The notes: generated by a model not told the origin, from the sequence alone. A stretch of DNA of 64,000 nucleotides from Flagellimonas chongwuensis (GCF_013376415.1 NZ_WYET01000004.1:124001-188000); one strand, 5' to 3'. Counted from the first letter of the stretch, positions 17,449-25,578 are shown. Translations and numbers: made by a program.

Positions 17449-20400
17449 TTATGTATTAAAATAGCACTTCAATTTGGTTTCTGTCATTTCAGCAATAGTT
17501 GAATAAACAGAGCCTAAAAAATCAATCATATCATTTGATAAGTTTTTCCTTTCTACCCCAGGTTGAGCAATTGCAAACTCAAATACAACATCTGTGTACT
17601 TAAGAGCTTTCCTTATTTTTTCAATTTCTTGCAGACTACCGTGGAAAAACCTTTTTTCTCTAAGAACTCCCATGCCATCTCTCCTTTCCATGTGTTTTAA
17701 TAGTTCTTCAGGCTTCCATTTATACCGAAGAGATACTATTGCTTGTCCACATACTTCATATAAATCAGATATTCTTGCTCCAGATTTTTCTTTAGAATAC
17801 TTACAGTGTATTAATTCAAATCGTATAACATCTTCATTAGAAAAAACTGCTATTACATCTGCTTTCTCACCAGAATTATCATCATTAAAAACAACTTTAG
17901 CTCCTCTATTCACAAGTGTATTCATCATGTATTCTTGTATCGAATTTTCTCTTTTAACTCCTGATTTATATAATGACTCAATTCGATAGTTTACGTTCTC
18001 CCATTTGAGTACCTCAATGCGATCTTCAGGTATTTTGTCATATAATGAATCTCCATAATCCGTATGAATACATCCAGAAATTGTACAGCCATTCAATAAA
18101 AACATTGTTGGTGGATTCTCTTCAAAAAACTTTTTTAAAGGCATCGGTTCCATTTTAAGCCCTTCAATGCTATATGTACTATTGTCCAAGCCGTGAACCG
18201 TAAAGCCATTTTCTCCTCCAAGAATTATGGAAAACGTGATTTCTTCATTATATAAAATCAATTTAAAATCAGCTTTCTGTGCTTCACATTTTTGAGTTGT
18301 TAAGGTACACTCGGAGAGTAAAAATGAATGCGAATGAGTTTTCTGTATGGTTAGCTTATGGATTCTCGAATAAAGTTCTTCCGCCCAATCCGTTGCAAGA
18401 ATTATTATTCCTTCCGGAAAGGTCTCCAATTGTATTTTTTTGGCAGAATCTACTAACAATTGATTTGAATCAATGTTTTCATCCGTAATTAATCTACCCA
18501 TATTTAAACACCAGGATTTCCACTCTTTCAAATCTCCTATACGAGCTGGACTCCATAGCTTACCTTTTACCGAAGCTCCTACGCTTACTGGTTCACCATC
18601 TCTAAATCCAATTCCTACGAAATCTGATTTTTTACTTCTTTTGCCTTCCTGCCATCTGCTTAGCTCTGTTGTAACATCCGCTCCGCTTAATCTTGAATAT
18701 CTATGTAATTGATTAGCTGGTTTAAATATTCCTGCATGCACAATGCTTAATCTTTTTATTGAATCAAAAGAACGGAAAACGCAATCTCCTTTAAGCAAAT
18801 TTGGTTCAGCTTTGGTTATTTTTTCAACTAAATAATCAACATCCATTCTTTTTTCCGAATATCCAACATATAACATCTCAGTTTTTGTATCATGATGCAG
18901 TACCACAAGATTCCAAGTTTGATCCTTTAAAGCATCTGTTCTAGCCCATTTTACCTTTTCACGTTTTTGTGTGGTGAAATAAAATATATTTTCTTCTTGG
19001 TTTATATAAGGCTGTGAAAGAGCATATTTTTTTAGGTTGAAAGCATTTTTGAACAATGCCCAATCTACTTTTTTGCAACGATAGGACATACAACTTAAAG
19101 CAGGGTAAACAAGTCTTGGGTTTAACTCTATATCGGGCGAATCAAAACCTGAAAATGGTTTGCAGCCTTGTAGAAATGCTAGTAAAGATTCTGCTTCGGC
19201 TTTTTTTGCATCAGCAATTTCACTTATTACTTTTTCCCATCCAGAACCTTCTTGAAACAAGTTTTCAAGTTCAACAGACATTTTCTCCTCAGCATAGTTT
19301 ACCACAAAAGAAGCATCACCAAGTCCTTCTTTGGGTCTTGTGAATCTTCCAATAAACTGTAAAAGAACTGACAAAGATTTATGTATTCCATGTACGGCAG
19401 CAATTTTAAATTCAGGAAAGTCAAACCCTTCTTTAAGCATTCCGACGCAAACAATTATATCAAATTCTCTTTTCTTAATTTGCTCAATAATTTGTTTTCT
19501 ACCCTTTGTATTTGAATGAATTAAGACAATCTTTTCATCTGGAAACCACTTTTTGTAACTGTGATATAATTTTTCAGCAGGTAATTTTTTTTCTGCTCTT
19601 ACCATCATACAATGGTCCTTCCATCCTTTTTCTCTATCCTGTTTAAGCCTTGCCATAGCAGCATCTGCAATAGCTTTGTCTTTCTTTTTTGGATGACGTT
19701 CATCAACAGTAACCAGTGAGATCTTGGAAAAGCATTCATCCTCCAAAGCTTTAGATAAAGGGTAGTTGTATACCATTTTACCTTCTATTGGCTTACGGTC
19801 GTTTCTATAAGGGGTAGCGGTAAACTGGACAACTTTAGATTTGTTCAAGAGGATTTTAATTTCTTCCCATTCACTAGCGGTAACGTGATGAGCTTCATCA
19901 AAAAACACATGTGTAATAATATTTTTAAGCTTTTCTTTTACTTCTTTAGGAGCCCTAGCAATTAACGCTGGAGTAGATACTATCACATCCGCAGACTCTA
20001 AAAAACTAATTGAGCCTTCATCAGAGATGGTCTTATTTAAAATTATAGTAGTTGGATTTGGAAAATCCTTAGGTATCACACCAAGCTTGCGCAAAATCCC
20101 CCAGTTTTCAAACTTCTCAGCAATTTGTAGTTTTAACTCAACCGTTGGAACTATTACCAATGTTCTTTGTGCCTTATCTGCTAAGGTGGTCACTAACATT
20201 GTTTCAGTCTTTCCTGTTCCGGTAGGCAGAACTATGGTTGAGATTTCATCTGACACGGACCAGTGAGATAGGAGTGCATAAATTGCTCCTTTCTGTGCCG
20301 GTCTCAATTCAAAACCTGAGTCACCTACTCCATTAATGTTTACTTGATGATAGCGTTCTTTATAGTCCCCTATACTACTTTTAACACATCCTTTTATTTT

Positions 20401-20634
20401 ATATTTCCTTTTGTTTTTACCTCTCCCCTTCTCTAATTCAGCTTTAAAAGAAATTCCCTCATGCGTTATGTTGAATGAATCATCTTTATCATGAATAGCA
20501 TTAAAACTTCGTTTTGCCTTTTCAAATGCTAGCTGAGACATTACTCCTATTTTTCTTTTTTCATGCCTGTAGTAAATGGCATCCGTTGTCTGTAGCTGTA
20601 TTTCGTATGGCAAATCCAAAGTCTTTTGTGTCAT
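17449..20634 (-). CDS. SF2 DEAD/DEAH helicase with nuclease-like C-terminus
   Basis: A ~1,061-residue protein starting at ATG 20634 (a TTG five codons upstream is less likely). An N-terminal ~110-residue region precedes the helicase core: Walker A PTGTGKT (about 137-143), DEAHH (about 246-250), FTATP, and motif VI QFIGRFTRP. The middle ~400 residues are not recognised. Near residue 925 the sequence KADVIAVFSNEDVIRFELIHCK resembles a PD-(D/E)XK restriction-nuclease core, but its E-x-K spacing is unusual. Single-gene helicase-nuclease fusions of this size are common in anti-phage islands. It is probably the effector of its own cassette. Confidence 0.8.
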   Translation of the reverse strand: MTQKTLDLPYEIQLQTTDAIYYRHEKRKIGVMSQLAFEKAKRSFNAIHDKDDSFNITHEGISFKAELEKGRGKNKRKYKIKGCVKSSIGDYKERYHQVNINGVGDSGFELRPAQKGAIYALLSHWSVSDEISTIVLPTGTGKTETMLVTTLADKAQRTLVIVPTVELKLQIAEKFENWGILRKLGVIPKDFPNPTTIILNKTISDEGSISFLESADVIVSTPALIARAPKEVKEKLKNIITHVFFDEAHHVTASEWEEIKILLNKSKVVQFTATPYRNDRKPIEGKMVYNYPLSKALEDECFSKISLVTVDERHPKKKDKAIADAAMARLKQDREKGWKDHCMMVRAEKKLPAEKLYHSYKKWFPDEKIVLIHSNTKGRKQIIEQIKKREFDIIVCVGMLKEGFDFPEFKIAAVHGIHKSLSVLLQFIGRFTRPKEGLGDASFVVNYAEEKMSVELENLFQEGSGWEKVISEIADAKKAEAESLLAFLQGCKPFSGFDSPDIELNPRLVYPALSCMSYRCKKVDWALFKNAFNLKKYALSQPYINQEENIFYFTTQKREKVKWARTDALKDQTWNLVVLHHDTKTEMLYVGYSEKRMDVDYLVEKITKAEPNLLKGDCVFRSFDSIKRLSIVHAGIFKPANQLHRYSRLSGADVTTELSRWQEGKRSKKSDFVGIGFRDGEPVSVGASVKGKLWSPARIGDLKEWKSWCLNMGRLITDENIDSNQLLVDSAKKIQLETFPEGIIILATDWAEELYSRIHKLTIQKTHSHSFLLSECTLTTQKCEAQKADFKLILYNEEITFSIILGGENGFTVHGLDNSTYSIEGLKMEPMPLKKFFEENPPTMFLLNGCTISGCIHTDYGDSLYDKIPEDRIEVLKWENVNYRIESLYKSGVKRENSIQEYMMNTLVNRGAKVVFNDDNSGEKADVIAVFSNEDVIRFELIHCKYSKEKSGARISDLYEVCGQAIVSLRYKWKPEELLKHMERRDGMGVLREKRFFHGSLQEIEKIRKALKYTDVVFEFAIAQPGVERKNLSNDMIDFLGSVYSTIAEMTETKLKCYFNT

Positions 20635-20848
20635 TGTAAAATCTAACAATCTTTATTGAGTACATATACCCGTTTAAGGGTATTTATGGGGGAGAAAACA
20701 AAAGGAAGTAAGTTAATAGTTTTGAGTACTTCAATATAGGAATGTATTGTTAAAACGTGTTATAGAAAAACCTTAGAAATTGTAGGGTTTTCCCGCAATT
20801 TTAAGCAACGGGTTCTAACCAGACATAATAAATTTATTGACTTCACAC

Positions 20849-20880
20849 AAAAAATCCTTCCAATATAAATTAGAAGGACT
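20849..20880 (-). terminator. Rho-independent terminator for the 100-residue gene
   Basis: On the minus strand, TCCTTC and GAAGGA arms around a 12-nt A/T loop are followed by a run of six Ts (the A run at 20849-20854 on the plus strand). It lies just after the stop of the 20903-21205 gene. Confidence 0.75.
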
Positions 20881-20902
20881 TTAAATCATATATTAATAAA
20901 TA

Positions 20903-21205
20903 TCAAGCTTTGAGTATAGATAGTCTAGAGGATAATTTTATTAAAAAATTGACATGAGAACATGTTTGAGATACACAATCGAAAATATATTTTTTTGGTA
21001 AACCCAATACTCTGTTTTCAATACTATCAGATAGCATGTTTTGCAAACCATCTACATGGCCTTCCAGAGAATTTACATCGAAATGATCATCAATGATGGC
21101 AATAATTTCAAGGATCGCCTTCTTTTGTTTTGAATCCGTCAAAGAGAGTTCCTTTTTTAATCGTTGGTACCACTCTTCATGGATTTCGTTTTTTCTTGTA
21201 GACAT
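20903..21205 (-). CDS. Hypothetical protein, 100 residues
   Basis: A small, soluble, helix-rich protein with an acidic middle (IAIIDDHFDVNSLEGHVDGLQ) and a C-terminal CVSQTCSHVNFLIKL. I recognise no family. It has its own terminator and lies ~270 bp upstream of the helicase start in the same orientation. It is preceded by a G+C-rich, inverted-repeat-bearing segment (21210-21355) unlike the surrounding A+T-rich DNA. It could be a regulator or partner of the helicase, but nothing in the sequence proves this. Confidence 0.55.
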   Translation of the reverse strand: MSTRKNEIHEEWYQRLKKELSLTDSKQKKAILEIIAIIDDHFDVNSLEGHVDGLQNMLSDSIENRVLGLPKKYIFDCVSQTCSHVNFLIKLSSRLSILKA

Positions 21206-21214
21206 AAAGAAATT

Positions 21215-21355
21215 TTAAAAGCGGAGCCACCCCGTCAGCCCTGTCTACACAGTCTAGGACTGGAAGCGGTACTTTCGCGGCCGCTGGACTTGTAAGCGAC
21301 TCCTTATCGATAAATAATTGTTTTAGAAATTTCCTAAAACTGTGTAGACGCGATA
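21215..21355 (-). ncRNA. Candidate structured RNA or regulatory element
   Basis: In A+T-rich surroundings this ~140-bp segment is G+C-rich and full of inverted repeats. GTCTACACAG (21242-21251) and CTGTGTAGAC (21341-21350) are perfect inverted arms enclosing it. Inside are GTTTTAG/CTAAAAC around a 7-nt loop (21321-21341) and an AGCGG/CCGCT hairpin near 21258-21286. The type is unknown; it lies upstream of the minus-strand 100-residue gene, so it may be its leader. A tRNA was considered and rejected. Confidence 0.35.
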
Positions 21356-21392
21356 AATATACAAATGTTTATAATATACACATGTACTCCTT

Positions 21393-21900
21393 ACCCATTC
21401 CATACACTTTTACCTCCCCCAATTCACGGGTTCGGCAAAATAGTATTCATTACATTTTTTAATAGGAAGATTTTAGCTCAACTTTTCTGGAAGTTTAGGG
21501 AAGTAAGCTTTGCTTTATTCAAAGCAAAGAAACATAACGCGAGAACATTATAGTACAAATGTCGGCGTATTGTATTTTAGAGGTTTCGCCATTAGATAGC
21601 TATAATTCTCCATTATGTAAAATATCCCTCATGTGAGCGTTATTTATTGAAATTTGCAACGGGGTCATTAATATTTTCCAATTCGGTGTGCTGCGCACCG
21701 TTTGTTCTCATTTGTACCATAATTTGTCGTTATATTTAATTGCCGCGCGCAAACGCTCGATTGTTTTGTACATAAAAATGTTAATCACATTTTTCTCTAC
21801 ACACAATTTGCCCACGCTTGCCCCGGCCAAAAGCAAAAATTTTCTGCCCGAATTGAACTATTTTCTTAGTTTGATACTTAGAGAAGAAAAGTTGTTGATA
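21393..21900. repeat. Modular repeat, copy 2 (modules A, B, C)
   Basis: The most complete copy. Module A (21393-21530) opens with CCATTCCATACACTTTTACC and contains a TTCGGCAAAATAGTATT block. It ends with a perfect 9-bp hairpin, CTTTGCTTT/AAAGCAAAG (21508-21529). Module B (21532-21665) has inverted arms ending ACATTATAG and CTATAATTCTCCATTATGT (21600-21618). Module C (21666-21900) has a CGGTG...CACCG hairpin and matches copy 1 closely. No gene is supported in it. Confidence 0.87.
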
Positions 21901-21982
21901 ATCCTGCCCAGAACCCGCATAAGTATAAAATTTGCCCGCAAATTTCCATACACATGCTACTTGAAGTCTATTTGAGGTTTCC

Positions 21983-22158
21983 CTTTCTTTTTTCTTGATA
22001 AAAAAGAAACAAAAAATCAAGAAGAAAATATGCTTCCGCGCGCCCTTTGTGTCTTATAGCTTCGCTATTTGGGCATAAACGCCCACACACAAAGCCCAGG
22101 GCAATGGCTCTTTGTGCCAAGCCACAAATTCACCCCAACGCCGGCCCGCATTTTCTTC
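21983..22158. repeat. Modular repeat, module D copy 2 (structured)
   Basis: Nearly identical to D copy 1, including ATAGC/GCTAT, GGGC/GCCC (one outer pair lost) and the three CTTTGTG-type arms (first 22045-22051, last 22110-22116). It ends ~28 bp before the stop of the DUF6527 gene, i.e. at the 3' end of the minus-strand ubiquitin-like operon. Confidence 0.87.
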
Positions 22159-22185
22159 TGGCCATCCACCTTTATGAGCTTAACA

Positions 22186-22605
22186 TTATTTAAACCAACT
22201 TCTGAATTTTGACCAAATTGATTTATTTTTTACCGGAGAGACTTCATCTAAAATATCTTTATTTTGTTCTTCAGCCGACTTTTCGTAATACTCCTTTTTT
22301 GCGATAAAGTCAGAGTTCTTAACCTCTTCTATTTCTTCTTTACTCCATTGGGTAGACCATTCAATTTTATTCTTTCTAATCCAATAATGAGACTTACAAG
22401 CCAAACTCCAATTGCCAATCGAAGGATAAAGTGAGATTGTTTCTCCATCAAAAGTTACGCTCCATTCGGCAGGTGATAAGGGGGTTACAACCTCATTACC
22501 ACAACCGCAAGCACATTTGTGCATTACTATCTCAAAAGAAATTGAAACATAAATAGTGTCATCTTCCAATTTCTCTGGCATATGTTCAACGAATTCATGC
22601 TTCAT
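22186..22605 (-). CDS. DUF6527 family protein of a ubiquitin-like system
   Basis: A ~139-residue protein, taking ATG 22605 (MKHEFVEHM) as the start; two upstream in-frame ATGs lie further inside the E1 gene. The diagnostic block is MHKCACGCGNEVVTPL, then WSVTFDGETISLYPSIGNW and CKSHYWI. The Cys-x-Cys-x-x-Cys and later Cys/His suggest a bound zinc. From memory, DUF6527 proteins occur beside multi-ubiquitin and ThiF genes in bacteria, but their biochemical role is not settled. It overlaps the E1-like gene by ~11 nt, supporting joint translation. The C-terminal third (basic, KSIWSKFRSWFK) is variable-looking. Confidence 0.78.
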   Translation of the reverse strand: MKHEFVEHMPEKLEDDTIYVSISFEIVMHKCACGCGNEVVTPLSPAEWSVTFDGETISLYPSIGNWSLACKSHYWIRKNKIEWSTQWSKEEIEEVKNSDFIAKKEYYEKSAEEQNKDILDEVSPVKNKSIWSKFRSWFK

Positions 22606-23782
22606 AATCATCATTAAATATTGAGTTGCCATCAATGGAATATAAACTATGCATTTCCTTATCTATGTCATAGTAAAATCCACACATTTTTTTCCATTTA
22701 ATTACTGCCAAGGAAGCATTCAAAGCATTTAGTTCGGCAATCTGAATATTTTGTCCATACTCATCATTTTCATCCCCATCTGCGAAAGAAATCCTTCCTT
22801 TAGAAATTATTTTGTCTATATTCCCCTCATCTGATGAAGTCACTCTGATTATACCAATTAGGGAATTATTCTCTGTAAGCTCGATGCCCATTCCAACATC
22901 AATAAAACTTATTTCTTTTTTACTTAAATATTCAATGATGATTTTTTTAGATTCCCCATTATCAATACATATGAAAACAAAGTCTAAATCATCTAGTTCA
23001 TTCAAATTTGAGGCAATGACATATTTAGAATTAGCTATGATATTGGAATGCATTCTAGAATAGATTCCATACCAATAATCTACCTTTTTAGGTGTTTCTT
23101 TTAATGTTTCTGCTTCAGGTGTGCCTGGAGCACGAAATGCATTATGTAATTGAAATTCATCATTATCAAAAATTCTAATTTCTTTAACCGGACATTTCGA
23201 TATAAAATCAAGCAAATAAGAACCAGTCCCCCCTACTCCTATTATCCCAATTTTATACTTTTCTAATTTAGAAGATATAGCTGAAATGCCAGCTCTACTG
23301 GAATTAGTATCAGGGTAGTTAAATACAGAATTTGAGTTCCCTGATTCAACTAGTCTGAATGTTTTTGGTGTTAAAGTATTATCAATGGAGATTGCTGGAC
23401 CACTGATTATGTTTATATAAGTTGTCATTTTTTGATAGTAGTCCAAATAACCGCCCAATGGTTTATTTGAGAATGACCGATCTACTTCAATGTCTTTGGC
23501 AAGAACAGATTTGTTTTGTCCATGAATTAAAGCAGATATTATAGAGCCATCTTTATTGCACGGTTGTTCGCCTTGAAAATATGCAACATGATTGTTGGGA
23601 CGCCCAGCTTTAATTCCAGAAATTGTCAATACAGAAACCAATGTTCCGAACTTGACTTTCTTGGAATTATCAACATAAGGTATGTTACTTATAAGAATAT
23701 GACTTCCTTTAATTGAAATTTCATATCCCTCATCCCTTAGTCTTTTTAAATCAGGGCTATGATCGATTAGTTTGTGTGACAT
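22595..23782 (-). CDS. E2-like (DUF6791-type)/ThiF E1 fusion of a ubiquitin-like system
   Basis: A 395-residue protein. Residues ~1-150 look like the DUF6791 N-terminal domain, with ISNIPYVDNSKKVKFGTLVS and HVAYFQGEQPCNKDGS, where Cys75 after a conserved His65 is a plausible E2-like catalytic cysteine. Residues ~176-360 are a ThiF/E1 adenylation domain: GVGGTGS (182-188), FDNDEF (205-210), NAFR (214-217) and FVFICIDNGESK (269-279). Such proteins adenylate a beta-grasp partner and may transfer it. The gene overlaps the Ubl gene by 26 nt upstream and the DUF6527 gene downstream. Confidence 0.8.
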   Translation of the reverse strand: MSHKLIDHSPDLKRLRDEGYEISIKGSHILISNIPYVDNSKKVKFGTLVSVLTISGIKAGRPNNHVAYFQGEQPCNKDGSIISALIHGQNKSVLAKDIEVDRSFSNKPLGGYLDYYQKMTTYINIISGPAISIDNTLTPKTFRLVESGNSNSVFNYPDTNSSRAGISAISSKLEKYKIGIIGVGGTGSYLLDFISKCPVKEIRIFDNDEFQLHNAFRAPGTPEAETLKETPKKVDYWYGIYSRMHSNIIANSKYVIASNLNELDDLDFVFICIDNGESKKIIIEYLSKKEISFIDVGMGIELTENNSLIGIIRVTSSDEGNIDKIISKGRISFADGDENDEYGQNIQIAELNALNASLAVIKWKKMCGFYYDIDKEMHSLYSIDGNSIFNDDYEA

Positions 23783-24035
23783 TAAATCTCATTCCATCCT
23801 TAACTACAATTTCATCTCCTTTAACCATAATACCTTCCGGTTTTCCATTATCTCCTTTTTTATACGTTACTGTATATGACACATTGGGGTCTTGTGAAAC
23901 CGAACCAAAAGCAAGTATTACAACTTGATCAAAATTAATTTTCTTTTCTGCCCAAATCTTCTCTCTAGCATTAACCAAAATTTTAAACTCCTTATTTTGC
24001 CCTGGAGCTTCTCCTTTACCTTTATTCTTTTCCAT
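23757..24035 (-). CDS. Single-domain multiubiquitin-family beta-grasp protein (Ubl)
   Basis: A 92-residue protein with a charged N-terminal tail (1-15) and one beta-grasp domain: KEFKILVNAREKIW, FDQVVILAFG, VSYTVTYKKGDNGKPEG, and VVKDGMRFNVTQTNRS at the end. This end matches the bacterial multi-ubiquitin family (FNVT-T-S tail), which often has several repeats but only one here. There is no terminal Gly-Gly. It would be the modifier activated by the E1-like protein encoded next. Spacing of 12 nt after the Panacea gene puts it in one operon with the toxin-antitoxin pair. Confidence 0.8.
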   Translation of the reverse strand: MEKNKGKGEAPGQNKEFKILVNAREKIWAEKKINFDQVVILAFGSVSQDPNVSYTVTYKKGDNGKPEGIMVKGDEIVVKDGMRFNVTQTNRS

Positions 24036-24047
24036 AACTTAATTTTA

Positions 24048-25064
24048 TTAGATAGTCTTAAGGCTAAATCCATAATCCTTATAACTAATTATACTTTGCT
24101 CTTCTTTATTCTCTTTCCAAGCCAACTCTTCATGGCTTAATTCTTTTATTTCATTTGCACTATACCATTTAAACTTATTAGATACCATTCTCATCACATC
24201 AAGTTCAAATTCATCAAAAAGATGTTCGTTGAAAGTCAATTTTGGAACAAAAAATGAACCTTCATAGTCTCGTTCTTCTATATAAACTCTCCTAAGCTGC
24301 TCTCCTTTGCTAATCTCATCATATAATTTTCCATATCTAGAGGGGACAGGGCCATATTGAATAGCCCGATAATCCAATCCAGAAATACCAAACCCAGAAT
24401 TCTTGAATGCTAAAAAGTCAGAATAGAATAGCATTTTATTCAATTTGGTTTTCCAAGTTTCTGCGTTTTCCGAAAAGAAAAGTATCATATGCGAAATTTT
24501 CTCAAGACTTGGCATTTTATAACCAGTATATTGATCTGATGAAATTTTCCCGAATAATTCCTTCATATTCTGATCATGAAATTTGCTGGCTGTTTCAGAG
24601 CTAACCAACTCATCTATAGTCTTATTGATTTTGTGAAAATCTCTAGGGTCGATTAATTCTTGATTTGATATTAAATAAAGTCTAAATGTCTCTGGATCAG
24701 CAGCGCCTAATATTTGTCTTCCATTCCCAACGCTCGGCACCTCTCCCTGTTCATAAAGACGGTAACTATTGGCCCCGAAGCCTAAAATTTCAGACATTTT
24801 TGTTGCCGAAATTTTATATTTCTCTCTAATTTGTTTTATCTGGTCTGGAAAAGGAAGCCCGTATTTATCTCTGTATTGATTGTAAACTTGATTAATATTA
24901 ATAGCATCCAATTCACTAGTTGTGAATTCCTCGCCGGTGTCTTCACAAACATAAAAATGCTCAGTAATTTCAAAGTCATTTTTACGAAACGTTAGATTAC
25001 TCTTCTTTTTCTTCAATATTGCTTGCCCATTAGAAAATGGACTGTCTATTTGATTGTAAATCAT
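24048..25064 (-). CDS. Antitoxin: MqsA-like HTH plus Panacea (SocA/DUF4065) domain
   Basis: A 338-residue protein. Residues ~25-130 resemble MqsA: a partial zinc-finger remnant (FYVCEDTGEEF, with second cysteines missing) and an XRE-type helix-turn-helix (KISATKMSEILGFGANSYRL followed by YEQGEVPS). Residues ~195-335 form a Panacea/SocA domain (MLFYSDFLAF, GLDYRAIQYGPVPSRYGKLYDE). Panacea domains neutralise many unrelated toxins. The 4-nt overlap with the preceding MqsR-like gene fits toxin-first MqsRA order. It should repress its own operon through the palindromes at 25445-25542. Confidence 0.82.
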   Translation of the reverse strand: MIYNQIDSPFSNGQAILKKKKSNLTFRKNDFEITEHFYVCEDTGEEFTTSELDAININQVYNQYRDKYGLPFPDQIKQIREKYKISATKMSEILGFGANSYRLYEQGEVPSVGNGRQILGAADPETFRLYLISNQELIDPRDFHKINKTIDELVSSETASKFHDQNMKELFGKISSDQYTGYKMPSLEKISHMILFFSENAETWKTKLNKMLFYSDFLAFKNSGFGISGLDYRAIQYGPVPSRYGKLYDEISKGEQLRRVYIEERDYEGSFFVPKLTFNEHLFDEFELDVMRMVSNKFKWYSANEIKELSHEELAWKENKEEQSIISYKDYGFSLKTI

Positions 25065-25414
25065 TTTAACGGATATTTTATTGGCCTAACTGGATAATGA
25101 AAGCTAATACATATTACAGGCTTTCCAAATGAGCCTAAAGTAATTTTAATATATATCTCCTTATTCTTTATTTTTTTTCCAAACTCCCACAAATCTGCCC
25201 CACCATTGGAATCTTTGGCGGGTCCCTTATAATAGTCTTTGTATGATAAATTTTTCAAATGCTCTCTAACGGTGACATTAGTCAACTCTAAATCCAACAT
25301 TGTTTGTAGATTGGCGGTTCTTTCTCTCTTTATAATTATACCTACCCCACCTATATTGGCACTAATTTTGGCTCGAAATTCCTGTAAAAACAATTCCACT
25401 TCTTCTTTTGTCAT
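25061..25414 (-). CDS. MqsR-like toxin (predicted RNA interferase)
   Basis: A 117-residue protein with the MqsR family outline: a basic N-terminal half (IIIKRERTANLQTMLDLELT), then LKNLSYKDYYKGPAKDS, LWEFGKKIKNKEIYIKITL, and a terminal CISFHYP. E. coli MqsR is a RelE-fold, GCU-cleaving mRNA interferase of ~98 residues. Lys/Tyr/Arg residues in the DYYKGP and YIKI regions are candidates for catalysis, not shown. The gene overlaps the antitoxin by 4 nt and is the first gene of the operon that continues into the ubiquitin-like genes. Confidence 0.72.
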   Translation of the reverse strand: MTKEEVELFLQEFRAKISANIGGVGIIIKRERTANLQTMLDLELTNVTVREHLKNLSYKDYYKGPAKDSNGGADLWEFGKKIKNKEIYIKITLGSFGKPVICISFHYPVRPIKYPLK

Positions 25415-25444
25415 TCGCTTCTAGATTACAGGATTTTACATATA

Positions 25445-25542
25445 TTCAACTTTACAGTGGCAAATATACGAAATTATTTTAAATAATACTTTAAAGTTGA
25501 TTTTATAAGAAAATATTTATTTTTTTTCAACTTTAAAGTGAC
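25445..25542 (-). promoter_or_regulatory. Operator cluster upstream of the toxin-antitoxin/Ubl operon
   Basis: Three related palindromic motifs lie before the MqsR-like gene: TTCAACTTTACAGTG (25445-25459), ACTTTAAAGTTGA (25488-25500, inverted) and TTTCAACTTTAAAGTGAC (25525-25542). The core ACTTTAAAGT is self-complementary. Spacing of ~40 bp between sites suggests cooperative repression by the HTH-Panacea antitoxin. The assignment is inference from position and symmetry. Confidence 0.6.
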
Positions 25543-25578
25543 ATAAAGCTGCTTTACTCAGCAGTAACAGAGAAATAG

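Noticed and set aside
17299..17502. Open frames in module D copies (also 21781-22020, 27426-27638)
   Set aside because: They run through the hairpin arms of the structured repeat, have no independent start context and differ between copies.
21241..21352. tRNA-like segment
   Set aside because: No T-loop GTTCRA pattern, no acceptor/anticodon geometry, and the arms do not pair as a cloverleaf.
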